A stretch of 64,000 nucleotides of DNA from Coriobacteriaceae bacterium AM48-5 (GCA_027669525.1 JAQEDJ010000001.1:65985-129984), one strand, 5' to 3'. Positions 19,472 through 30,996 are shown, counted from the first letter of the stretch. Numbers and translations are program-made. The notes: a model not told the origin generated them from the letters alone.

Positions 19472-20212
19472 ATGATTGACCTTCAAACGCTGACGATCTC
19501 TTATGGAAAGAAGGTGCTCGTAGATTCGGCGAACGCTGAGTTTGCCCCGGGTACGGTCTACGGTCTCGTCGCTCCGAACGGGCATGGAAAGACGACGTTG
19601 CTGCGTGCGATGGCAGGTTTGCCGGGTCCTCGCGTGGACGGGAGCATCGTTCTGGACGAGGTGCAGGGTACGGGTGCGAGAGAGGTCCGTTCTATGATCT
19701 TCTATGCACCTGGTGAGGGGACGCTGCTGTATCCCGGATTGCGTGCGGAAGATCACCTCAAGATGGTTTGCGATATGTGGCCGCATGCTCGCGATATCGA
19801 AGAGATAGTGGAACAAACGCAGATAGGCGAGTTCGCGAAGATGAGGATCCGCACTCTGAGCCAGGGCATGAAGCAGCAGCTTACCCTGGCGATTGCGTAT
19901 GCGACGGGCGCGCGGTACCTTCTATTAGATGAGCCCATGAACGCGCTCGACCCCAGCAGGGTGGACTTGCATTCCGAGATTCTCAGGAAGCTGGCCGATT
20001 CTGGTACGTGCATCATCATGTCATCCCACATCTTGGATTCGGTCGATAGGCTGTGCGATGAGATTCTGTTTTTGAAGGATGGGAGGCTCATTAGAAGCAT
20101 TCCGCAAGATGATGCTGCGCCGAAGTCTCCTGGATCCCATTTCGCAAAGCCTGCCGGACGCGCCGAGGGTGCGCTAAGCACGTATCGGCGACTCTACGAA
20201 AAGGGCGGGTAG
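19472..20212 (+). CDS. ABC transporter ATP-binding protein
   Basis: A 246-residue nucleotide-binding domain: Walker A GLVAPNGHGKTTLL, signature LSQGMKQQ, Walker B YLLLDEPMNALD and the switch histidine in SSHILDSVD. The glycine expected in many signatures (LSGGQ) is replaced by QGM, as is common in ABC-2 and bacteriocin exporters. The ATG at 19472 is chosen because GAAAGGGG lies 9 bp upstream; an ATG at 19463 has no spacing. It lies about 40 bp after the double permease and surely powers it. The C-terminal 35 residues beyond the fold are unique. Confidence 0.88.
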   Translation: MIDLQTLTISYGKKVLVDSANAEFAPGTVYGLVAPNGHGKTTLLRAMAGLPGPRVDGSIVLDEVQGTGAREVRSMIFYAPGEGTLLYPGLRAEDHLKMVCDMWPHARDIEEIVEQTQIGEFAKMRIRTLSQGMKQQLTLAIAYATGARYLLLDEPMNALDPSRVDLHSEILRKLADSGTCIIMSSHILDSVDRLCDEILFLKDGRLIRSIPQDDAAPKSPGSHFAKPAGRAEGALSTYRRLYEKGG

Positions 20213-20365
20213 AAATGCAAGTTAAAAATCTATGTGGCCAATGTGATACCGTTGAACCCGCATATCGATACCGCTCAGCCATTCGCCTCGCCCCCGTCGC
20301 ACGTATCTTCATCCGGTCTGTTACTTTTAATCTAACAATTCTTTGAGGAACGTAGGTGCTTCTAA

Positions 20366-22179
20366 ATGTACTGTCGACTTCTTCTCAAACTAATCCTAAG
20401 AGACAAGGCCGTATGGATTTGTACGCTCGTTCTCGCTGCAGCCTTTTCCGTCCCCATTGCGTTCAATTCACCCATCTACGGGCCCTTCTTTATGAAACAG
20501 GGCATGCAGAGCTTTGTCGACGCATTCAATACGCGCGCGCCCCAGGCCAGCGGCACAGACCTATCTCCAGAGCAGCAAAATGACGCGGAGCTTGCAAGAT
20601 ACGCGAACGCCGCCCTTGCCGCTCAAACCGACGCCGCCTTTCTCGATTCTGCCGAGAGCTACTACGCGCTCATGGGCGAAGGCTTCCAATCCGGGTCCAT
20701 CGTGGGAGACCAAGAGACCAATGACGCAGCGCTCGCATATTGCCGTGCCCTGAGCAGCTCCGGCATCACGGATATCCCGGCCTCCGCAAACGACCTGCCA
20801 TTCCTTTCCTTCCTGCCTTACGCCGTTGCCACGGCGCCGTCTTTCCTTCCCTTCATCCCCTTCCTTCTCTCGTCGATACTCGTGCTCGGCGCCACAAGGC
20901 CCGGGACCCTGGCGGCAAAGCGCCCGTGCCCAAATTCCGGCGCCTTATCCAGATCGTGTTTTCGATAATCGTCGCGGGGACCGCGATGCTCCTCGCCGGC
21001 CTCGCACCCGGGGGCATTTACGCCTTGGCCCTAAACGGCTTCGGGCAAATTGGGTACCCAATCGCCTTCTTCCATGACGGCGCGCTTACCACCACGACTG
21101 CGGGAAACGTCTTCACAGCCCTGCTTCTCGCGCTGCTTGCGGGCGGAACCTTGATATCCGTTTGTTCCGTCGTCCTATCGACCGCAACGAGGCGCGTCCT
21201 CGCGGGCCCCCTTACCTCCGCGCTGCTTGTCGCGGCCCCGGTATTCCCGCTACTGTCCGATTCGGCACTGGAGCATAACGCCGCGCTCAATCTCCTGCCG
21301 CTGGCCGTATTCTCGCCTATCGAGGCAACGGGTTACGTAGGATGCTTCCCAACAGAATTCATTGGCTCCGGTTCAGGCAGCGCATCGATGCTTGCCGTGG
21401 CCCTGGCATACGTCGCGGTCTTTTTTGCGGTCGGCGCCGTTGCGACACGTTCGCCCAAACAGCCTGGACCCGCGAAAAAGCGCCATGGGCTCGAGCTTCT
21501 GGACGCGAGCGTTGGATACGGAAGCACGACGATACTTTCAATCGGATCGCTTTTCCTGAGCCCGGGAACGGCGGCGGGCCTCGTTGCTCCCAACGGCTCG
21601 GGGAAAACCACCCTTCTTGAAGCGCTGTCGGGCCAATTTCCCACCCGCATCCGCTCGGGAAGCCTGGCGGCAGACGGAATCTGCCAACGTCGATCAGCCG
21701 AATTTGCAGAACTCGTCTACCTGAGCTCTTCAGGCGGCACGGATCTCTATCCCACGCTATCAGCCCTCGAGCACCTTGCTTTCGTTAGGGAGGCGTGGAA
21801 ATCGGCCGCCGACATCGACTCGCTCTGCGACTCCCTCGGAATCTCCCCATATCTCGACAAGCCGACCCGTAAACTCTCGACAGGAATGAAGCAGCAGGTA
21901 AAGCTTGCCATGGCGATATCGACCGATTGCCCGTACCTTATCCTCGATGAACCGCTGAACGGCCTCGATCCGGGAAAGCGGAAAACCTCCTGCGACGCGA
22001 TGCGCAGCGAGGTGGCGCGGGGACGAAGCGTGCTCATTTCAAGCCATCTGCTCGACGACCTGGCAGACCTCACCAACTCGTTCTACTTCATCGAGGCCGG
22101 CACGCTCGTGGAAAAGATCAAGTCGTCCTCGCAGACGCTCAAGCAGGAATACCTCGATACATACGAGGGAGGTGAATGA
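20366..22179 (+). CDS. Fused ABC-2 permease/ATPase half-transporter (one frameshift)
   Basis: About 604 residues after restoring one G near 20918. Residues 1-365 hold one permease unit: an N-terminal helix, an extracytoplasmic domain, then six helices with the motif LNGFGQIGYPIAFF. A complete ATPase is fused to it: Walker A GLVAPNGSGKTTLL, signature LSTGMKQQ, Walker B YLILDEPLNGLD, and SSHLLDDL. It is homologous to the upstream permease plus ATPase but in a single chain, and probably works as a homodimer. It has its own promoter region (20213-20365), and its stop overlaps the ribosome binding site region of peptide 2, so the two are translationally linked. Confidence 0.75.
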
Positions 22180-22180
22180 C

Positions 22181-22525
22181 ATGAAACTATTTGAACAGCT
22201 GAAGTCCAATGCGTCGCGCATGGCTGTCTACGCCATCCTCGTGGCAACGGCTTTATGCGGAATCGCGGCACCCGTCTATGCGCTCAACGGAGAGAAAGGC
22301 GATGTCGAACCCGCGTACATGGCTTCGACGGTTAAAGACCGGTACAAAGCCTTCTCTGGAGACACGTTTTACGTAGCAGAGTACGACACGACCTACCGTC
22401 AGCTTCGCTACAACAAGGGCTACGACTATCTAGGCGCAGAGGCAATCAGCTATACGTCGGGTTGGTACCGCTCCAACTATGGACACATAACCCAGTTCAA
22501 GTGTAACTACCGTGTGTACAACTAA
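22181..22525 (+). CDS. Small secreted peptide 2, Tyr-rich
   Basis: A 114-residue precursor with a signal peptide (hydrophobic MAVYAILVATALCGIAA, cleavage near PVYA-L). The mature part has many Tyr and one Cys, with TYRQLRYNKGY resembling SYKTISYRNGY of peptide 1, and ends HITQFKCNYRVYN. The ATG at 22181 is chosen because GGAGGTGA lies just upstream; an in-frame GTG at 22172 overlaps the transporter stop. It lies 1 bp after the fused transporter and before a strong terminator, so it is the last gene of that module. It is probably the exported or sensed peptide of the module; no family recognised. Confidence 0.62.
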   Translation: MKLFEQLKSNASRMAVYAILVATALCGIAAPVYALNGEKGDVEPAYMASTVKDRYKAFSGDTFYVAEYDTTYRQLRYNKGYDYLGAEAISYTSGWYRSNYGHITQFKCNYRVYN

Positions 22526-22540
22526 AGCAACCGGCCGGGA

Positions 22541-22575
22541 CGAGGGGTGACGCAAAAGCGTCGCCCCTCGTTTTT
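22541..22575 (+). terminator. Intrinsic terminator after peptide 2
   Basis: CGAGGGGTGACGC pairs with GCGTCGCCCCTCG around an AAAA loop, followed by five T. Confidence 0.93.
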
Positions 22576-22604
22576 AACCATGTCAACTGAACCTAGTTCA
22601 GTTT

Positions 22605-22668
22605 GGTTGATTTCCGATCTCAGCCGAACACATTGAGCGGAAAGGCCGTTCCCGCAGTCAGTCGAACG
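22605..22668 (+). repeat. Right 64-bp direct repeat (candidate attR)
   Basis: It matches the copy at 14979-15042 with three mismatches and has the same orientation. It lies 30 bp after the terminator of the last island gene, so the repeats bracket exactly the accessory block. Confidence 0.75.
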
Positions 22669-22892
22669 TCCCCGGGGCCCTTCTCAGGCCCCGGGGACGG
22701 CATTTTCCCAGTTGAAGGAACGGTGGAGATGTGTTTCGATGGGTCAGATTCGTGTCGTTCCGAAAAGACCGTGAACCTTTTGTGGGACGCGCGGCGCCGT
22801 GGTACCATAGCCGAGTTTGTTGTCTTGGTCGGAAACCAAGACGCCTTATGCGCTGATCGGTAACCAGCGCCTGACTAATAAGGAGTCCTACC
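22669..22892 (+). promoter_or_regulatory. Leader and promoter region of rpmE
   Basis: It starts with a GGGGCCC...GGGCCCC-like dyad (about 22671-22692). A TACCAT-type -10 element lies near 22801. No regulatory RNA motif was recognised. Confidence 0.4.
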
Positions 22893-23318
22893 ATGAAGCA
22901 GGGTATCCATCCCCAGTATGTCGAGTGCACGGTGACGTGCTCCTGCGGCAACACCTTCAAGACGCACGCTACCGTGTCCGAGATGAAGGTCGAGCTTTGC
23001 AACGAGTGCCACCCGTTCTACACCGGCCAGCAGAAGTTCGTCGACACCGGTGGACGCGTCCAGCGCTTCGCCGACAAGTTCGGTGGCGCCGCTGCCGCCC
23101 AGCTCAAGAAGGCCGAGGAGGCCAAGGCTGCCAAGGCCGCCAAGGCTGCTGAGGCCGAGGCCGCTCGCAAGGCCGCCGCTGAGGCTAAGGCTGCCGAGAA
23201 GGCTAAGCGTGCTGCTAAGTTTGCCGAGGAGGCTGCCAAGCAGGCCGCCGAGGCTCCCGCAGAGGCTCCCGTCGAGGAGGCCGCTGCCGAGGCCGAGACC
23301 ACCGAGGCTGCTGAGTAA
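22893..23318 (+). CDS. rpmE: 50S ribosomal protein L31 with long C-terminal tail
   Basis: The first 70 residues are a zinc-type L31: CSCGNTF and [12 protein letters not shown] supply the four Cys ligands (C+ form). The protein then continues for about 70 residues of Ala, Lys and Glu repeats, doubling the usual length. The tail is a likely solvent-exposed helix or disordered extension. The start has an AAGGAG site. It is monocistronic with its own terminator. L17 at the window start has a similar tail, so this is a lineage habit rather than an error. Confidence 0.93.
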   Translation: MKQGIHPQYVECTVTCSCGNTFKTHATVSEMKVELCNECHPFYTGQQKFVDTGGRVQRFADKFGGAAAAQLKKAEEAKAAKAAKAAEAEAARKAAAEAKAAEKAKRAAKFAEEAAKQAAEAPAEAPVEEAAAEAETTEAAE

Positions 23319-23351
23319 ATAGCTCGCCGCGGAATCACTCGCATTCATGGC

Positions 23352-23393
23352 ATGAGGGCCGTGCATCCATTTGGGTGCGCGGCCCTTTTCTTT
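23352..23393 (+). terminator. Intrinsic terminator after rpmE
   Basis: GGGCCGTGCATCC pairs with GGGTGCGCGGCCC and is followed by TTTTCTTTT. Confidence 0.9.
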
Positions 23394-23408
23394 TATTGTC
23401 GCAAACCA

Positions 23409-23450
23409 ACCTGTCCCCATTGCACCAGATTGGCGCGAAGAGGACAGGTT
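23409..23450. repeat. GGACAGGTT-type dyad
   Basis: AACCTGTCC (23409-23417) and GGACAGGTT (23442-23450) face each other, with TGCACCA inside. The same half-sites build the dyad at 58377-58423. Confidence 0.65.
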
Positions 23451-23489
23451 TGCTTGCACCAAATGACAGAGAGGCGGCGTTTGCCAGAT

Positions 23490-23527
23490 AAAACCTGCCA
23501 AAATAAACCTGTCCCTTTTTGGCAGGT
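23490..23527. repeat. 38-bp AAACCTGTCCC repeat, copy 1
   Basis: CCTGCCAAAA (start 23494) pairs with TTTTTGGCAGG around TAAACCTGTCCC. A copy with one mismatch lies at 35674-35711, beside the serine resolvase gene. Confidence 0.75.
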
Positions 23528-23657
23528 TGGTCGTAGTTATTACGTGGCGGTCGAGGTCGACCGTATAGGCCGTGCCTTGTTTGGCTAAAGTACAATCATC
23601 TGTGTTTAACTCGCCCGCAGCTGCACGGCGTGGGCGATGGCCAAAAAGGAAAACCAC

Positions 23658-26464
<2,807 letters not shown>

Positions 26465-26465
<1 letters not shown>

Positions 26466-27611
26466 TGGCTGAGGCTTTAGAGGTAACGCCCGCCGAGCTG
26501 GACGCGTTCGCGGACCGGCTCGGCGAGGTCGAGTCGTATCTCCATTTGGACGAAAAGCGCACGCGCGTGACCGAGCTCGAGGCCAAAAGTGTTGCCCCTG
26601 GCTTTTGGGATGACGCCGACGCCGCCCGTGCCACCATGGAGGAGATCGCGCGTACCAAGGAAGATATCGCTGCCGTGGACACCGCGCGCGGCGAGCTTTC
26701 CGATGCCCGCGCCGCGCTGGAGCTTGCCGAGGAGATGGGGGATGACCCCGACGCCGTCGCCCTTCGCGAGGAGCTACAGCCACGGCTGAGCGCCTGGCCC
26801 GTGCCATCGATGAGCTTGAGCTTTCGAGCTGGTTTACCGGTGAGTTCGATCACGGCGATGCCATTGTGACCATCAAGCCCGGACAGGGTGGTCTGGAGGC
26901 CCAGGACTGGACCTTCATGCTCTTTAAGATGTACATGAAGTACTGCCAGCGTCGCGGCTGGAAGGTCACCATCAACGACTGTCCCGCAGCCGAGGTCATC
27001 GGCATCGACCGCGCGACCTTTACTGTCGAGGGCAAGGACGCATTTGGCATGCTGCGCGCCGAGGCCGGCGTCCACCGCTTGGTTCGCATTAGCCCCACCG
27101 ACGACAAGAAGCGCCGCCAGACCACGTTTGCCGGCGTCGAGGTCATCCCCGTGCTACCCGATGATATCGACATCGAGATCAGTCCCGATGACATCCGCGT
27201 GGACGTGTACCACGCGAGCGGCCCGGGCGGCCAGGGCGTTAACACCACCGACTCCGCCGTGCGCGTGACGCATTTCCCCAGCGGCATTGTGGTCACCTGC
27301 CAAAACGAGCGCAGCCAGATCCAGAACAAGGCCGCGTGCATGCAGATCCTCAAGGCTCGCCTGTACGAGATTGAGCTTGAGAAGCGTGCCGAGGCGCTCG
27401 ATGAGATCCGCGGACCCAAGACCACGATTGGTTTTGCAACCAGATTCGCAGCTACGTACTCTACCCGTATCAGATGGTTAAGGACCTACGCACGGGCGTT
27501 GAGACCAGCAACGTCGAGGCAGTTCTTGACGATGGCGATTTGGATCCGTTTGTAATTGGCTATCACCGTTGGGCTACCGGCAACGCTGACGCGGAGACCC
27601 CATCTGCATAA
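26465..27611 (+). CDS. prfB: Peptide chain release factor 2 (two frameshifts)
   Basis: RF2 releases the peptide at UGA and UAA codons. The GGQ catalytic motif is in [14 protein letters not shown]. The anticodon-like tripeptide, normally SPF, reads SPT here ([15 protein letters not shown]). The frame breaks near 26775 (CTACAGCC for CTAGCAGCC) and 27435 (TTTGCAACC for TTTGGCAACC); restored, the protein has 382 residues ending in [18 protein letters not shown]. The programmed +1 frameshift at codon 25 found in many prfB genes is absent: the N-terminal region is one frame and neither break is near it. It is coupled to secA. Confidence 0.92.
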
Positions 27612-27638
27612 ACCGCCCGGTTTATGTGGAAATGGATT

Positions 27639-27664
27639 AAAACCCTCCCAGCAGGGTGGTTTTG
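27639..27664 (+). terminator. Probable terminator after prfB
   Basis: An ACCCT...AGGGT hairpin followed by GGTTTT, with a second similar GGTTTTTG run at about 27691. Weak stems. Confidence 0.45.
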
Positions 27665-27777
27665 TATCCAGAGCAAACCTGCGCAGGGGTGGTTTTTGTC
27701 CGGCGAATCGGTAGAATCAAATACAAGAAGAAGTTCAAAGCGCATCCGATGGGGTGCGCTTTTTTGAGGGAGGCAGC

Positions 27778-28668
27778 ATGGCATATCGTCTGGACATCAA
27801 GCGCATTCTTTCGATGAACTTCTTTCACGATCTGCCCCAGATCATGTTGGGGTGTGCCTTGGCCGCCATCGCGACCGACCTGTTTTTGATTCCCAATGGT
27901 CTTGCCGCCGGTGGCGTTACGGGCCTTGCGACTATTATCCAGGCAGTCGGCGCGGCGCGAGGCGTGTCGCTTCCCGTCGGTATCCAGACTATCGTGATGA
28001 ATGCCTTGCTGCTGCTGGTCGTTATGCGCGAGGGCGGCATGTTCTACGTGGTGCAGACCGCGACGGGCTTTGTGCTGCTGGGCTTCTTTACCGATCTGTT
28101 CGCCCCGTTTGTAGCACCTCTGGCGGATGCGGACCTGATGCTTCCCGCTATGTGGGGCGGCATTATTACGGGCATCGGTTACGGCATGGTGTTGCGCGCC
28201 GGCGCCAACACCGGCGGCTCGGACACGATTGGCCAAATCATCTCGCGTAACACCTCGCTGCCGGTGGGCTCGACCGTCATGGCGATCGATGTTGCCGTAT
28301 GCGCGCTGTCGGCTCCGGTCTTTTCAATCGAAAACGCACTATATGCAGGCCTTTCGATGGTCATTAGCGGCTACGTGATCGATGCCGTGGTCGATGGTGG
28401 CAACAAACGCCGTATGGTACTCATCATCTCGGACAAGTTCCCTGATATCGCTGCCGATATCATGTATGGCCTGGGTCGTGGTTGTACCAAGTTTAAGGCG
28501 ACTGGCATGTATTCGGGTGCCGAGAAGCCGGTGATTATGGTCATCGTGAGCCGTCGAGAGCTCAATACCCTCAAGACGATCGTGCGCGAGCGCGATCCTC
28601 ACGCCATTGTGACGGTCGCTGACGTTACGGAAGCCTTCGGCGAGGGATTCAAGGACATTAGCGCGTAG
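27778..28668 (+). CDS. YitT family membrane protein (DUF2179)
   Basis: 296 residues with five predicted membrane helices in the first 200 residues, including the conserved IPNGLAAGGVTGLATI, the GIGYGMVLRAGANTGGSDTIG segment and a C-terminal cytosolic DUF2179 domain (GCTKFKATGMYSGAEKPVIMVIV). Function of the family is unknown. The ATG at 27778 has a GAGGGAGG site. It stands alone, with a terminator-like region before it and transketolase genes after a 208-bp gap in which I see no gene. Confidence 0.88.
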   Translation: MAYRLDIKRILSMNFFHDLPQIMLGCALAAIATDLFLIPNGLAAGGVTGLATIIQAVGAARGVSLPVGIQTIVMNALLLLVVMREGGMFYVVQTATGFVLLGFFTDLFAPFVAPLADADLMLPAMWGGIITGIGYGMVLRAGANTGGSDTIGQIISRNTSLPVGSTVMAIDVAVCALSAPVFSIENALYAGLSMVISGYVIDAVVDGGNKRRMVLIISDKFPDIAADIMYGLGRGCTKFKATGMYSGAEKPVIMVIVSRRELNTLKTIVRERDPHAIVTVADVTEAFGEGFKDISA

Positions 28669-28876
28669 GGGCGACCGCGTTCCATCCAAAAGACGTTCAC
28701 ATTGATAAACCGTTTCATCAGCGGTTCTGCCTGCTAAATTGTTCAAATAATGATAAAAACTCTGGTAAAGCCATCAGTTTCCAGCATAATGAATGACGTA
28801 CGTGCATTGCGGCTGTGTTGGGACTACCTTTCCGTGCCGTGCGCATTTTGTCTAATGAGGATGAAAGGAAGGCACA

Positions 28877-29707
28877 ATGAGCGACGAAGAGCTCAAAAAG
28901 GTTGCCAACGAGGTAAGGAAGGGCATCGTCACCGGCGTGCACGCTGCCAAGTCCGGCCATCCGGGCGGTTCGCTCGGCGCTGCCGACATCATGACCTATC
29001 TGTACTTTGAGGAAATGAACGTCGACCCGTCCGACCCCCGCAAGGCCGACCGCGACCGCTTCGTGCTTTCCAAGGGTCACTGCGCGCCTGGTCTGTACGC
29101 CGTGCTCGCCGAGCGCGGATTCTTCCCCAAGGAGGACCTCGAGACGCTGCGCCACATCGGCAGTCACCTGCAGGGCCATCCCAACATGAACGACACCCCG
29201 GGCGTCGACATGTCCACCGGCTCGCTGGGCCAGGGCATCTCCGCCGCCGTGGGCATGGCGGTTGCCGCCAAGCACTGGGGCGACGACTATCGCACCTACG
29301 CCCTGCTGGGCGATGGCGAGAGCGAGGAGGGCCAGGTCTGGGAGGCCGCCATGTTTGCCGGCAACCAGCAGCTCGACAACCTCTGCGTGATCGTCGACCA
29401 CAACGGCTTGCAGATCGACGGTCCCGTCGAGGAGGTCAACGACCCCATGCCGCTCGCTGACAAGTTCCGCGCCTTTAAGTTCCACGTGGTGGAGCTCGCC
29501 GACGGCAACGATTTCGATCAGATCCGTGCCGCCTTTGCCGAGGCTCGCGCTACCAAGGGTCAGCCGACCGCCATTATCGCCGAGACCCTGAAGGGCAAGG
29601 GCGTGTCCTTTATGGAGAACCAGGTTGGTTGGCACGGCAAGGCCCCCAACGATGAACAGTTTGAGCAGGCCATGGCAGAGCTCACGGCCGCCGGAGAGGA
29701 GCTCTAG
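28877..29707 (+). CDS. Transketolase, N-terminal subunit
   Basis: The thiamine diphosphate-binding half of a split transketolase, which exchanges two-carbon units in the pentose phosphate pathway. Motifs: HAAKSGHPGGSLGAADI, SKGHCAPGLYAVL, STGSLGQGI and the ThDP motif GDGESEEGQVWEAAMFAGN (GDG-N). 276 residues, the usual length of the N-terminal subunit. An AAGGAAGG site lies upstream. The C-terminal subunit starts one base after this stop codon, so the pair forms a tight operon. Confidence 0.95.
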   Translation: MSDEELKKVANEVRKGIVTGVHAAKSGHPGGSLGAADIMTYLYFEEMNVDPSDPRKADRDRFVLSKGHCAPGLYAVLAERGFFPKEDLETLRHIGSHLQGHPNMNDTPGVDMSTGSLGQGISAAVGMAVAAKHWGDDYRTYALLGDGESEEGQVWEAAMFAGNQQLDNLCVIVDHNGLQIDGPVEEVNDPMPLADKFRAFKFHVVELADGNDFDQIRAAFAEARATKGQPTAIIAETLKGKGVSFMENQVGWHGKAPNDEQFEQAMAELTAAGEEL

Positions 29708-29708
29708 G

Positions 29709-30650
29709 ATGGCAGACGTCAAGAAAATCGCCACGCGCGTAAGCTACGGCGAGGCCCTCGTCGAGCTCGCCAACGAGCACGATGACTTTGTGGTCCTCGA
29801 CGCCGACCTGGCCGCCGCCACGCAGACCGGCAAGTTTAAGGCCGCCTGCCCCGACCGCTTCTTCGATGTGGGCATCGCCGAGAGCAACCTGATGGGTGTT
29901 GCCGCCGGTATCGCGACCACCGGTCGTGTTGCCTTCGCGAGCACCTTTGCCATGTTCGCTGCCGGTCGCGCCTTTGAGCAGGTCCGCAACTCCATCGGCT
30001 ACCCGCACCTCAACGTTAAGATCGGTGCCACGCACGCTGGTATCTCGGTGGGCGAGGATGGCGCCACGCACCAGTGCTGCGAGGATATCGCCCTCATGCG
30101 CGTCATCCCCGGCATGACTGTGATCGTTCCTGCCGACGACGTTGAAGCCCGCGCCGTGACGCGCGCCGCCTACGAGTGCGACGGTCCGGTGTACATGCGC
30201 TTCGCCCGTTTGGCCTCGCCGGTTATCAACGACCCCGAGACTTACAAGTTCGAGTTGGGTAAGGGCATTGTCATGCGCGAGGGCGCCGATGTGACCATCA
30301 TCGCCTGCGGCCTGATGGTCGGCGAGGCTCTCGAAGCCGCCGAGCAGCTCGCCGCCGAGGGCATCGACGCCGAGGTCATTAACATGCACACCATCAAGCC
30401 CATCGATGCCGACCTGATCGTCAAGAGCGCCACCAAGACCGGCCACGTCGTGACCGTCGAGGAGCACTCTGTGATCGGTGGCCTGGGCAGCGCCGTTGCC
30501 GACGTCCTGTGCGAGCAGTGCCCGACGCCGCTCAAGAAGATTGGCGTCAACGACACCTTCGGCGAGTCCGGCCCGGGCGCCGAGCTCCTGCACAAGTACG
30601 GCCTGGATGCCGCCAACATCGTGGCGACCACCAAGGAGTTCTTGGCCTAG
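29709..30650 (+). CDS. Transketolase, C-terminal subunit
   Basis: The pyrimidine-binding and C-terminal domains of the split transketolase. 313 residues with ADLAAATQTGKF, the catalytic glutamate in DVGIAESNLMGVAAG, ASTFAMFAAGRAFEQ and HAGISVGEDGATHQ. It is similar to DXS and pyruvate dehydrogenase beta folds, but pairing with the N-terminal subunit fixes the identity. A strong terminator follows at 30697. Confidence 0.95.
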   Translation: MADVKKIATRVSYGEALVELANEHDDFVVLDADLAAATQTGKFKAACPDRFFDVGIAESNLMGVAAGIATTGRVAFASTFAMFAAGRAFEQVRNSIGYPHLNVKIGATHAGISVGEDGATHQCCEDIALMRVIPGMTVIVPADDVEARAVTRAAYECDGPVYMRFARLASPVINDPETYKFELGKGIVMREGADVTIIACGLMVGEALEAAEQLAAEGIDAEVINMHTIKPIDADLIVKSATKTGHVVTVEEHSVIGGLGSAVADVLCEQCPTPLKKIGVNDTFGESGPGAELLHKYGLDAANIVATTKEFLA

Positions 30651-30696
30651 GACAAGACGAGGCAAAGTATCGCCTCAACAACCACATGCAAACCAG

Positions 30697-30730
30697 AACA
30701 GGGGCGTCCCCAAAGAGGGCGCCCCTGTTT
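30697..30730 (+). terminator. Intrinsic terminator after transketolase operon
   Basis: ACAGGGGCG pairs with CGCCCCTGT (full stem includes GTCCC...GGGC), followed by TTTAT. Confidence 0.85.
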
Positions 30731-30870
30731 ATGCTGAATTTAAATTAGAGTCCTGCCAAGCAAAGTTCCCATGGGGAAACGGGCCCATCCCAACAAAGTG
30801 CAATTCAGACCCTTCCAACTTTGTATGCGCAGCATCTCAAGTTGGTGCGTCGGCCCCATAGTAGCCGCAG

Positions 30871-30996
30871 GCCGGGCACAGGGTTACCTCCCAAATCTTT
30901 CCGCAGCGCAGGCCGGCGTTTGTCCGCAGCTCCGCAGGAGCAGGACAAATGCCGGCCATGCGCGAGGACGATTTGGGAGGTAACCCTGCGCCCGGC
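30871..30996. repeat. Near-perfect 126-bp hairpin-forming inverted repeat
   Basis: The left arm (30871-30925) and right arm (30943-30996) are complementary over about 54 bp with few mismatches, including AGGGTTACCTCCCAAATC / GATTTGGGAGGTAACCCT. The tip carries a further stem GCTCC-GCA-GGAGC. It lies in a 450-bp gap between transketolase and ftsE; apart from the terminator I see no gene there. Possible MITE-like element or structured RNA. Confidence 0.85.
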
